Origin: Roseiflexus sp034432635 | GTDB taxonomy: Bacteria; Chloroflexota; Chloroflexia; Chloroflexales; Roseiflexaceae | NCBI GenBank assembly: GCA_034432635.1 | Contig: DAOUBK010000064.1 | Span: 1 to 64,000, forward strand | Direction: 5' to 3' | Length of the DNA stretch: 64,000 nucleotides | Shown: positions 35,096 to 43,413 of the stretch, piece after piece | How positions within the stretch are numbered: position 1 is the first letter of the stretch | How the letters are laid out: the number at the start of each line of letters is the position of its first letter | Translations under genes and position numbers: made by a program | Notes under the pieces: generated by a model | Told to the model about the DNA's origin: nothing | The model's database searches: none | The model's input: only the letters and a program-made list of their open reading frames with translations

Positions 35096-35569
35096 CTATT
35101 GGATAGCGACAATGGTTAGTTTCATGGTGCCAGAAGGAGTCTCGACCGTTACCTTCTGACGCGGGCGTTTGCCGAGGAGCGCCGAACCAATCGGCGACTC
35201 ATTCGATATCTTGCCTTCGCTCGGTTTGGCTTCAGTGCTGCCGACAATCGTCCAGGTTTCTTCGCCGTCCTCGCCGTCGATACGCACTGTGACGCGTGAA
35301 CCAATGCGAACTTCGTGATTGTCGCCGTTCTCCTCATCGATGATCTGGGCACGGGCAAGAATGCTCTTGATCTCGCGGATACGACCTTCGAGATGAGCCT
35401 GCTGGTTTTTGGCATCCTCGTATTCGCCGCTTTCGGAGATGTCGCCCAGTTCTTTTGCAGCATTGATACGCTCGGCAATCTCTTTGCGGCCTCTGGTGAC
35501 AAGCTCTTCCAACTCGGCTTCGAGCCTGGCGCGCCCATCACGGGTGAGGTATGCTGGTTTGTCGCTCAT
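35096..35569 (-). CDS. greA: Transcription elongation factor GreA
   Basis: The 157-residue protein has the N-terminal coiled-coil hairpin with the catalytic acids in ELGDISESGEYEDAK and the C-terminal FKBP-like domain (VGSTEAKPSEGKISNESPIGSALLG). It enters the RNA polymerase channel and stimulates cleavage of backtracked RNA. In common GreA proteins the tip reads GDLSENAEY; here it is GDISESGEY, with both acids kept. The ATG at 35569 is chosen because it begins the conserved MSDKPAYLTRDG; the frame is open further upstream. A terminator follows. Confidence 0.95.
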   Translation of the reverse strand: MSDKPAYLTRDGRARLEAELEELVTRGRKEIAERINAAKELGDISESGEYEDAKNQQAHLEGRIREIKSILARAQIIDEENGDNHEVRIGSRVTVRIDGEDGEETWTIVGSTEAKPSEGKISNESPIGSALLGKRPRQKVTVETPSGTMKLTIVAIQ

Positions 35570-36033
35570 CGTTAGTGCCTTCTTCCGATTTCCTGCTGAG
35601 TCCGCTTGCGTCGCGGCTTCCGCCGCCATCATGGAGCGGCATATCCGGTCCTGCGGGGCATAACCCACATGGCGCGTTCACACATACGCTCTCTGCTACG
35701 ATGCCCAGGCGCACGTCGCAACAGACCCGACGCACAAGTGCGCCCGGTCGCCTCGTCGCCGGTTCTCCTGGAGAGGGAGACCCCAGCGTGTGTGGTCACC
35801 CGTCGCATCGTGTGCGTAAATGAAACGACTGAGAGCATGCTCTCAGCCTGCCTGTCGGGTTTGCCCCAACCCAACGTTATCTATTGCATAACGTTGGCAA
35901 TACTCATTATATGCGATTGCACACCATTTGTAAAGCATGTTCGATCCTTGTCATCATCGGCAGAACGTGCGGGAACGCTGCGCGGAGTGATGACCCCGGC
36001 ATGCTATAATGCAGCCTGAAACCCGGACACTAT
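35570..36033. other. Divergent intergenic region between greA and polX with inverted repeats
   Basis: No gene is supported. GAGAGCATGCTCTC at 35831-35844 is a perfect 14-bp palindrome. CCAACGTTAT (35871-35880) and ATAACGTTGG (35888-35897) form a perfect 10-bp inverted repeat with a 7-nt spacer. TATAAT at 36005-36010 is the probable -10 of polX, with no clear -35. The palindromes could be operators or hairpins. Confidence 0.6.
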
Positions 36034-37776
36034 ATGATGTCGCGCCTGACGAACCACGAAGTCGCTGAAATCTTCAGCGCTATTGCCGATCTGATGGAGA
36101 TCCTGGACGAGGATCGGTTCCGCGTTCAGGCGTATCGTCGTGCCAGCGACGCTATTCGTGATCTGCCGGCGCCACTGGCGACATACCGCGACCGCGGTGA
36201 ACTGGAGGCAATTCCTGGGGTCGGCAAGGCGATTGCTGCGAAGATTGGCGAACTGCTCGACACGGGTGAGTTGCAGTACTACAACCGCCTCCAGGAGAAG
36301 GCGCCGCCCGGTGTCCGCGAGTTGTTGCGTGTCCCCGGCGTCGGTCCGCGCACCGCCGGTCGTCTCTACCGCGAACTCGGAATTACCAGCCTGGCAGAAC
36401 TGAAACGTGCGGCTGAGGAGGGACGCCTGGCGACGCTCAAAGGTTTCGGCGCAAAGATGATCAAAGGCATTCTCCAGGGTATCAGCGTTGCAGAGCGACA
36501 GGAGCAACGGATGCTGCTGGCGCATGCGCTCGAAACCGCTGAGGAATTGATCTTTGCGCTGCACGTCGCTGCCCCCAAATTACACCAGGCAACATACGCC
36601 GGAAGTTTGCGCCGTGGACGCCCGACCATCGGTGATCTCGACATCCTGGTTGCTGCTGATGATGCACCTGCTGTCGTGCGCGCCTTTACGACGCTCCCAC
36701 TCGTGGCGCGGGTCGAGTCGGCGGGTGACGAAAAAGCCAGTATTCTGCTCCATAACGGCACAAAGGCAGATCTGATCGCTGTACCCCCAACGCTCTGGGG
36801 ATCAGCGTTGCAGCACTTTACCGGCAGCAAGGCGCACAATATTCGCTTTCGTGAACTGGCGCTGGCGCGCGGTTTGAGTTTCAGCGAGCATGGGTTCCGC
36901 CGCGCCGATGGAACCATGTTGACCTGCGCAACAGAAGACGAGGTGTATGCAGCCATCGATCTTCCCTGGATTCCGCCAGAATTGCGCGAGGACGAGGGGG
37001 AATTCGAGGCGGCGCGCGCCGGTGCACTGCCGCACCTGGTCGAACTGAGCGATATTCGCGCCGATCTCCATATGCACAGCACCTGGAGCGATGGACGCGC
37101 CGACATTCGTACCATGGCGGAAGCGGCGCGCGCTCGTGGCTATTCCTGCATTGCGATGACCGATCACAGCGCGTATATCGGTCTGACCCACGGATTGGAT
37201 GCGGATCGGTTGCGTGCGCAGCGCCAGGAGATCGTGGCGCTGAACGCAGCGTATGCTGCGCAGGGCGTTCCGTTTCGCATCTTGTGCGGCGTCGAGGTCG
37301 ATATTACGCCCGAAGGACATCTGGCGCTTCCCGATGATGTGCTGGCAGAACTCGATATTGTGGTCGCATCGGCACATGTCCAGTTGCGTCAGTCGCCCGA
37401 AGCCGCCACCGAACGCTTACTACGTGCGGTGCGCAATCCGCACGTCGATATCATCGGTCATCCGGTGGGGCGAATGCTCGGATCGCGCGAGGGAGCGCCG
37501 GTCGATATCGATGCCCTGGCGCGCGCGGCAGCGGAACACGGGGTGCTGCTCGAAGTGAACAGCGGACCAACCCGTCTCGACCTGGAGGGTCCGGCAGTCC
37601 GGCGCGCGCTGGAACTGGGCGCGACCATTGTGATCGACAGCGACGCGCACCATCCCGACAATCTGGACTGGATCCGGTTTGGAGTGATCACCGCGCGGCG
37701 GGGTTGGGCGAGTGCCGCGCAGGTGGCGAATACCTGGAGTCTCGCAACGCTCCAGGAGTGGTTGCGCCGACGTTGA
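36034..37776 (+). CDS. polX: DNA polymerase X with C-terminal PHP exonuclease domain
   Basis: The 580-residue bacterial PolX starts with a helix-hairpin-helix 8-kDa domain (IPGVGKAIAAKI, VPGVGPRTAGRLYREL). The polymerase palm has GSLRRGRPTIGDLDILVA near residue 190, with the two metal-binding acids in DLD. From about 340 the PHP domain follows (DLHMHSTWSDGRAD, AMTDHSAYIG, DSDAHH). Such enzymes fill short gaps and trim 3' ends in base-excision repair. The start at 36034 (MMSRL) or 36037 is equally possible. Thirty bases separate it from the HIT gene, which probably shares its transcript. Confidence 0.95.
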   Translation: MMSRLTNHEVAEIFSAIADLMEILDEDRFRVQAYRRASDAIRDLPAPLATYRDRGELEAIPGVGKAIAAKIGELLDTGELQYYNRLQEKAPPGVRELLRVPGVGPRTAGRLYRELGITSLAELKRAAEEGRLATLKGFGAKMIKGILQGISVAERQEQRMLLAHALETAEELIFALHVAAPKLHQATYAGSLRRGRPTIGDLDILVAADDAPAVVRAFTTLPLVARVESAGDEKASILLHNGTKADLIAVPPTLWGSALQHFTGSKAHNIRFRELALARGLSFSEHGFRRADGTMLTCATEDEVYAAIDLPWIPPELREDEGEFEAARAGALPHLVELSDIRADLHMHSTWSDGRADIRTMAEAARARGYSCIAMTDHSAYIGLTHGLDADRLRAQRQEIVALNAAYAAQGVPFRILCGVEVDITPEGHLALPDDVLAELDIVVASAHVQLRQSPEAATERLLRAVRNPHVDIIGHPVGRMLGSREGAPVDIDALARAAAEHGVLLEVNSGPTRLDLEGPAVRRALELGATIVIDSDAHHPDNLDWIRFGVITARRGWASAAQVANTWSLATLQEWLRRR

Positions 37777-37806
37777 GCGTTGTTCTGTTTACCGGGAGGA
37801 GGAAGC

Positions 37807-38223
37807 ATGCCATCCGTCTTTTCGCGCATTGTAAGTGGTGAATTGCCGTCAGCCAAAGTGTACGAGGATGACGAGACGCTGGCGTTCATGGATGTCAATC
37901 CTGCCAGCCGGGGGCATACGCTGGTGATTTGCAAGGAAGAGCACCCCGATATTTTTACCACCCCCCCTCATCTGGTTGCAGCCGTTGCGCGGACGGCACA
38001 GAAAGTGGCGCTAGCGCTCCGCGAGGCACTCGATATCGACGGATTGAATATCGTTCAGAATAACGGCGCGGCGGCAGGGCAGGTGGTATTCCATTACCAC
38101 GTGCACCTGATCCCACGCTGGAAGGGCGACCACGTGCTGCGACCCTGGACGCCGCATCCGGCCGACCCGTCTGAATTGCACGGGATAGCAGAACAGATCC
38201 GGGCGGCGATAAAGGAAAGTTGA
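37807..38223 (+). CDS. HIT family nucleotide hydrolase
   Basis: The 138-residue protein has the N-terminal CxxC-less FSRIVSGELPSAKVYEDD, the typical LAFMDVNPASRGHTLVI and the histidine triad FHYHVHLIPRW near residue 98. HIT proteins hydrolyse purine nucleoside phosphoramidates and related adenylated compounds. ATG at 37807 follows GGGAGGAGG; an earlier start at 37780 is unlikely. It lies 30 bp downstream of polX. Confidence 0.94.
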   Translation: MPSVFSRIVSGELPSAKVYEDDETLAFMDVNPASRGHTLVICKEEHPDIFTTPPHLVAAVARTAQKVALALREALDIDGLNIVQNNGAAAGQVVFHYHVHLIPRWKGDHVLRPWTPHPADPSELHGIAEQIRAAIKES

Positions 38224-38336
38224 AGGTTCAGCGCTATCCTGAAGGTGCGGTCAGTTCGATGGCGGCGCGCGGATGAAAGGGCACTGACTGAAGCTGCCTG
38301 CACACAGACGACCGGGGTTGCGCAAACGAGGCTCCC

Positions 38337-39182
38337 ATGCCTGAGATAGATATCCAGCAGTTGCAACACCAGATTGAAACGATCGTTCACACGCAACCTG
38401 TGGTGCGCCTTGTCTACCTCTTCGGCTCGCAGGTGAGCAGAATGACCGGTCCGCTCAGCGACGTCGATCTGGCAGTGTTGCTGGCGCACGAAGCATCGGC
38501 ACTACACGTCTTCGTGCAGCTTGAACACCTCTTTTCGCTGGCGCTGGAAGGGCAGACCGTAGACCTTGTCATCCTCAACCAGGCGCCGATTGAGTTGGCA
38601 TTTGCGGTCATTGCTCAGGGCAGGATCATCTACCAGCGTTCAACTGCCGAACGAGTCGAGTATGAAGCGGAGGTCATGAGTCGCTACGGAGATTTTCTGC
38701 CTTTCCTGCGTGCGCAACAGCGGGATATTGTGAAAGGAACGGGCAATGAGCGTCGAGTTCAGCGGTATAGAGAGGCGCTGGACGAACTCAGCGAACGCCT
38801 GGCACGTCTGACGCCGCTACGCGACCGACCGAAGACTGAGTTCATGAGCGATCCGTACCTACGCGACATTGTGGAGCGTAATCTGGGGGTGGCGGCGCAG
38901 TGCTGCATCGCCATCTGCCACCGGATTATCACCCTGGAAGGCGCTCAGAAACTGCGGAGCTACTATGAAGCGATTCCGCGTATGGGAGAACTGGGTGGGT
39001 TGCCGCCGGACTTTGCCGAACGCCTTGCCCCCATTGCCGGTCTGCGAAATATTCTGATCCACGAATATCTGACTGTGGATTGGAACGAGGTGTACACCAA
39101 CCTGGCGAAACTGGATGACCTGTCGCGTTTTGCAGAGCTGATCCGCAGGTGGCTTGACGATCGCTGCTCAATCAGCCCATGA
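38337..39182 (+). CDS. Fused MNT nucleotidyltransferase-HepT (HEPN) protein
   Basis: The 281-residue protein joins two halves usually encoded as a toxin-antitoxin pair. Residues 20-100 are a minimal nucleotidyltransferase with FGSQVSRMTGPLSDVDLAV (GSx10DxD). Residues 125-270 are a HEPN/DUF86 HepT domain with the RNase motif Rx4HxY in GLRNILIHEYLTVDW. In two-gene systems the nucleotidyltransferase (MntA) AMPylates the Tyr of this motif and silences the HEPN RNase. Fusion would make control intramolecular. It starts about 110 bp after the HIT gene. Both active sites appear complete. Whether the toxin activity is ever exposed is unknown. Confidence 0.85.
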   Translation: MPEIDIQQLQHQIETIVHTQPVVRLVYLFGSQVSRMTGPLSDVDLAVLLAHEASALHVFVQLEHLFSLALEGQTVDLVILNQAPIELAFAVIAQGRIIYQRSTAERVEYEAEVMSRYGDFLPFLRAQQRDIVKGTGNERRVQRYREALDELSERLARLTPLRDRPKTEFMSDPYLRDIVERNLGVAAQCCIAICHRIITLEGAQKLRSYYEAIPRMGELGGLPPDFAERLAPIAGLRNILIHEYLTVDWNEVYTNLAKLDDLSRFAELIRRWLDDRCSISP

Positions 39183-39305
39183 TCGTATCTACCTACCCAG
39201 AGCACACACGTTGCGGAGAACGGAAAGCCCTGACCCAGTCCACGGAAGACCTCCGAGCTATTGCCGGGGCAGAGATAGTCGAAACAAGAGGTGTAGAGGT
39301 TGCTC

Positions 39306-39503
39306 ATGAACAACGACACCGGTCATACCCAATCAAACACGACCGAGGAACTGACCGACAATGGCATGAGTGCGCGGCGCAAAGCCCTTTCGGCAATTTT
39401 GCTGCTCGTGCTGTTGCTGTTGATCCTGCTGCTGTTCGCCGCCGCTATTGAGCGGACCGATATTATCAATTTCACATCTGCGCACCTGATGCCGCTTACG
39501 TGA
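39306..39503 (+). CDS. Small single-pass membrane protein
   Basis: The 65-residue product has a polar N-terminus followed by one strongly hydrophobic helix (AILLLVLLLLILLLFAAAI) at about 31-49 and a short tail. The ATG at 39306 follows AGAGGT. Its stop is directly adjacent to the GTG start of the next gene, which suggests co-expression. I do not recognise it. Confidence 0.55.
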   Translation: MNNDTGHTQSNTTEELTDNGMSARRKALSAILLLVLLLLILLLFAAAIERTDIINFTSAHLMPLT

Positions 39504-39959
39504 GTGGAAGACGACGTTCACACACTTGCCGCCGAGCAGGGGCTTGATCTCGAAACCCTGCGCGCCGCACTGACCGCCCTGCGCCTGCACGCGGGAGGTG
39601 ATGCGTTTTATGTTTTCTGGACGCCTCGTGGGAGCGCCTCTTCGACGCAGACGAACAAACGCGCTCGTATATTACTGGCTTTCCCATCTCCCGACGCCGC
39701 ACTGGGTTTTGCGCAACGCAATCGGTTGACCCAACCACCAGCCGTGCCACGTCTGCGTCGCCTCTCACTGGTCCAACTGTTGCGGGCTGTGTTGCGTGAA
39801 CCGGCAATCACCGCACTACACCTGGTGTTCGACGCCGATGATCTGCAGACGTATCCACCGGGTCATCTTCCCCCCGGTCTGCATTTGACCCGTGATGATC
39901 TGCTGCGCCTGGTCGGGGGGCAATCACCCCGTGACTCGATGCTACCCGGCGTGGGATAA
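39504..39959 (+). CDS. Hypothetical protein of 151 residues
   Basis: The product (GTG at 39504) has a regular protein-like composition with a helical N-terminus (LAAEQGLDLETLRAALTALRLH), a beta stretch (DAFYVFWTPRG, ARILLAFPSPDAALGFAQR) and a leucine-rich middle (LRRLSLVQLLRAVLREP). No family motif is visible. It starts at the base after the small membrane protein stop, so the two form a likely pair. Confidence 0.5.
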   Translation: MEDDVHTLAAEQGLDLETLRAALTALRLHAGGDAFYVFWTPRGSASSTQTNKRARILLAFPSPDAALGFAQRNRLTQPPAVPRLRRLSLVQLLRAVLREPAITALHLVFDADDLQTYPPGHLPPGLHLTRDDLLRLVGGQSPRDSMLPGVG

Positions 39960-40248
39960 TCACGCTCATATGCGCACAGAGATGCGGCGTTTGCAGATGC
40001 CGGGACGTGGACATATCGATGAGGAGCGATCCAACCGCTTGCGCTTCGGTCACCGTGACACGTCACGACCTCCGAAGCCGCGTCATATCAGATCTGGTGG
40101 AATGGACGTCATGGCACGCGATCGCATCATCACCCTGGCACTGCATCCGGGCGACGCAGCGCTGTGCGCAGGATCTGGTATGCCCCCTGAGCGCGCGCGC
40201 CTCCGGCGCGCTCACAACGTGGAATAACATGGCTGCCACCCGCAGACC

Positions 40249-40340
40249 AGGCGACTCCCGCCCCCAGCGCGGGCAGGCCGGGGTGGGGGACTTCCCGCCC
40301 CAGCGCGGGCGGGCCGGGGTGGGGTCTTCCCGCCCCCAGC
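40249..40340. repeat. GC-rich tandem repeat CCCGCCCC-CAGCGCGGGC-GGCCGGGGTGGGG
   Basis: Two full units of 35-36 bp and a partial third lie in a row; each joins TTCCCGCCCCCAGCGCGGGC to a GGCCGGGGTGGGG tail. A related stretch is at 40686-40725 (CCCCAGTCGGGGCGGGCTGG, then GGTGAAGG, then ACTTCCCGC). They sit next to MITE copy B and have strong hairpin potential. Confidence 0.65.
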
Positions 40341-40346
40341 AGGTTC

Positions 40347-40516
40347 AGGGGCGGACAGAATATGTGAGATAACACAACTTTTGCCGCATTGGAACGCCCT
40401 GGCGCGTGGTTCTGGTCTCCCCTCTCCCGCACGCGGGAGAGGGGCCGGGGGTGAGGGCGTTCAGGGCATTCTCAAGCCCTATCGTCTGCATACGCTCGCA
40501 TGTACTGTTCGCCCTT
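40347..40516. mobile_element. MITE-like element with terminal inverted repeats, copy B (compact, 170 bp)
   Basis: The left end at 40347-40370 (AGGGGCGGACAGAATATGTG...) and the right end at 40493-40516 match in inverted orientation at 17 of 24 positions. Inside are AACTTTTGCCG, GCCCTGGCGC, a CTCTCCC/GGGAGAG hairpin, GGGCCGGGGGTGAGGG and the stretch ending TCTGCATACGCTC. All of these are shared in order with copy A at 4304-4907. No protein is encoded. Confidence 0.65.
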
Positions 40517-41000
40517 ACACCCTGAAGCAGGAGAGAAGCGGGTACAAGAATATCCGTACTTCGCACTGCTGCGGTGAGGTAACGTGATGCGTTCCGGGTT
40601 TCGCAGGATGTTCCGTTGCAGTGCCAGGCGGAGGATCAGCGACACGTCCCCTCCCAACCTCCCCCCACTGGGGGAGGATTCGCATGCATTCTCCTACCCC
40701 AGTCGGGGCGGGCTGGGGTGAAGGACTTCCCGCATTGCGACGACCCGCCAGCGGCGCGCCGGGGGTGCGCCTGAGAGCACGCAGCACGCGGATGCCATCT
40801 GCATGATGCCCATCTTTGAGCGAGAGTTGATATAACGTATGTGATTCGGTTGCTGCACGCCCAAGCCAGAGGGGGTTCGTATGCACGCCTGTGAGTCGCC
40901 ATCCTGCGCAGTCCATAACCATCTGGCAGATGCTGTTTCTCGCAACTTCAGCGAGCCGGTGAAATTTCACCGATAGCCCACACCCGGGTAACATACGAAC
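40517..41000. other. Repeat-rich intergenic region, no gene
   Basis: The sequence contains palindromic GC-rich units (CCTCCCCCCACTGGGGGAGG near 40654) and the CCCCAG/CGGGGC motif described above. No coding frame is convincing. Confidence 0.5.
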
Positions 41001-41387
41001 TCAGACGCGCCTGGAACGAAACTCTGGCGGAAACTCGCGCAGGTTGCGTTGCGGATCGAGACAGGCCAGTTCCACATCGGCTTCCACGCATATCTGTCCC
41101 TCGCGCTCGATGCGCTGTTTGAACAGCCCACGGTACGGCGATTGCAGGCTGAATGTGGAAACAACTTCGAGTGTGTCGCCGAGTTGCGCCGCACGTTTGA
41201 AACGAATGTTCATCGCGTAAACGACGATGTAGTATCCCGACCGGTTCCACTCCCAGATCGGCTTGCCAAATTGCTCGACATACTCGCTGCGCGCGCGCTC
41301 CATGTACTTCAAGTAGTTGGCATGATAAACGACGCCCAGGGCGTCGGTATCTTCGTAGTAAACTTTGCAGATCAGACGGTGCTCCAC
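41001..41387 (-). CDS. YbgC-like acyl-CoA thioesterase (hotdog fold)
   Basis: The 128-residue protein has the 4HBT signature YYEDTDALGVVYHANYLKYMERARSEY near residues 10-36, with the catalytic Asp in EDTD and the conserved His. It would hydrolyse short- or medium-chain acyl-CoA thioesters. GTG at 41387 is preferred because AGGAG lies just upstream and the product then starts VEHRLICKVYYED, the family's usual N-terminus; TTG at 41408 is possible. Tol-Pal genes, common partners of ybgC, are absent. The region 41388-41745 on its upstream side shows no gene. Confidence 0.9.
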   Translation of the reverse strand: MEHRLICKVYYEDTDALGVVYHANYLKYMERARSEYVEQFGKPIWEWNRSGYYIVVYAMNIRFKRAAQLGDTLEVVSTFSLQSPYRGLFKQRIEREGQICVEADVELACLDPQRNLREFPPEFRSRRV

Positions 41388-41745
41388 ACGCACTCCTGTT
41401 CGCTTCAATCACTCTGACGCTCCCACGCCGCGAGCCTGGCGTTGTGTCGTCAAGAGGTGTAGTGTGTGTCTATCTGCCGCGAGACAGTTCACCGCTTCAC
41501 GGGTGTTCATCTTCGGGCGCGAGACCGCATGCGCTTCTGTGGCTTCAGCCCATCGACAGGGGCGAACACCCGGACGCTCCTGCCGGAAGCCAATACCACT
41601 TGCTCACGTGAACGTTCAGCCAGGGTGCAGCATATCATCGACGCGCTGCGGAAAACATTCCGTCAGGCACGCAAACCATTGTCCTGGGCATCACAGAATT
41701 CGGTTGCGCAACCGGAGAATCTCACACGGTGATGCCTAGAAGCCG

Positions 41746-42876
41746 TCACCGGTCTTCCGGCGTATACCCGGTCATCTCGATATACCCGCTGCCCGTGGCG
41801 CTGCCGCTGATGGCAACTGCACCTTCCCAGTAGACGACGGTGACCGGCAGTTCCTGATCTGCCAGCAGCGGTGTCAGCGTCAGGTCAATCGCTTCGTCAG
41901 GCACGCGCAGCCGCCAGCGCGCCGGGTAGGTTGCACCGCTGCGCGGGCTTGTCCAGTAATCGAGGGGTTCTGCCAGCACCTCATCGCGACTCAAACGCCG
42001 CGCATTTCCGGCAACATCAACCAGCACTCCTTTACTGAACGGATCGATGCCACCATCACGCAGACGCAAGCGGTAGAACATCAGGTCGCGTCCGTCATCC
42101 AGGTGCAATGCGAACCAGTCCCAGCCAACCTGATCCTCGCCGAGCGCACTGGTGCTCCACTCGCGATCCATCCACCCCAGCCCGCTGACCTGATACAGTA
42201 TTTCGCCGATGCGCACGGTTCCGCTGATCGGCATGCGGGTGAAGGAATAGTAGTACGATGCGTTGCCAGCCTCGGCGCTCTTCTGGCTCAAACCGCGGTC
42301 GCCCTGTAACACCGGTGGTTTGCCGGCTGTTAGGGTCAGGTCGAGCGCTACATTATCTTCGGCAGCACGCAGGCGCATCGGGGTTCCATCGGCGCCGAGA
42401 CCTTCGGCGCTCCAGTCTTCGAGCCAGACGCGGAACGGTTCGCTCTGCGCCCCCGCAAGCCCGGCTGCACCGCGGCTGAACCGTTCAAAGGCGTAGAATC
42501 TGCCGCCGCTTATGTCGCTGAGGGCGAAATGTGCCATGTAGATGCTGCTGGCAGCCCATGCCGACGATCGCTCCGGTTCACCGGGCATCAGTCCGGTACG
42601 AAAAATGGTGAATTGAAAACCGAAGCGTCGCCCCTCGACCGACTGCAGGTTGCCAGTGTAGTACCACCATTCGATGGCGTACTCCGGGTGTGGTCCGTGG
42701 TCACGGGGGAAGGTGAAGGGGCGCGGCGCCGTCGCGCGGGCGAAGCCATCAGCGTTGCCGCCTGCCATAGCCTCGGCAACGGCAAGCCGGGCGCGGGGCT
42801 CGACGACCGTCGCCGGCGCGCCGCATGCAACGAGGATTGTCAGCGCCATCACGAGCGCAACGATCTGAGTCATCAT
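41746..42876 (-). CDS. CrtC/AttH-like lipocalin-fold lipoprotein
   Basis: The 376-residue protein has a lipoprotein signal (MALTILVACGAPA, Cys near 18) and then the features of the CrtC/AttH family: FPRDHGPHPEYAIEWWYYTGNL, FGFQFTIFRT and MDREWSTSAL followed by GWDWFALHLDDGRDLMFYRLR. Carotenoid 1,2-hydratase (CrtC) is the best-known member, but most lipoprotein relatives are secreted proteins with no proven activity. A role in carotenoid modification fits a phototroph but is inference. The ATG at 42876 (or 42873) follows GGAGAG. Confidence 0.85.
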   Translation of the reverse strand: MMTQIVALVMALTILVACGAPATVVEPRARLAVAEAMAGGNADGFARATAPRPFTFPRDHGPHPEYAIEWWYYTGNLQSVEGRRFGFQFTIFRTGLMPGEPERSSAWAASSIYMAHFALSDISGGRFYAFERFSRGAAGLAGAQSEPFRVWLEDWSAEGLGADGTPMRLRAAEDNVALDLTLTAGKPPVLQGDRGLSQKSAEAGNASYYYSFTRMPISGTVRIGEILYQVSGLGWMDREWSTSALGEDQVGWDWFALHLDDGRDLMFYRLRLRDGGIDPFSKGVLVDVAGNARRLSRDEVLAEPLDYWTSPRSGATYPARWRLRVPDEAIDLTLTPLLADQELPVTVVYWEGAVAISGSATGSGYIEMTGYTPEDR

Positions 42877-43413
42877 CAAGCTCTCCAGAGTGCCGGAACA
42901 GCGATTGGCACACTGCCGCAAGGCTCGCAATCGGACGGCATAGTTGGGTCTGGTTCAGCAGTAGAACACACCGGAGCAGCGGTTTCCCCCCTCTTCGCAG
43001 AGAGAAGAAGCGGCTGCACAGAGCAGTTAACGTTCAGCCATGTTCAGAGAAAGTCTGTGCAATCCGTCATATTCCGCGTCCCAACGTACCATCCCTGTTT
43101 TGCTGCTCTCCACCGATTACGGATATTTCTGCGTCTTGCGAGCAGTTGCCGTGAAACGCCGCCGACCATCGATTGTCATCAACCCTTCTCACACCGCTGC
43201 GCCTTCGTGCATCCTGCTCCTCCCCGGCAGGCTGACCGGCGTCAACAGACATCACTCTGCGTCTCTGCGACCTGGCGTTCCCAGTGTGACCAGTCTGGAT
43301 GCAACAGATTGTCCGGCGACAGTGCACTGATTGCGCATTTGCACCAGGAGCCGCACAAGACAGTTGCCGGAACGTGTGTCGAAATGGCGACACCGCAGGA
43401 TCAACCGAAAGCG
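42877..43413. other. Intergenic stretch without recognisable gene
   Basis: I see no conserved frame, RNA or clear repeat in these roughly 540 bp between the CrtC-like gene and the 3' end of metH. Confidence 0.5.

Noticed and set aside
35670..36019. Short frames between greA and polX
   Set aside because: They have no ribosome site or motif and cover palindromes and the polX -10 element.
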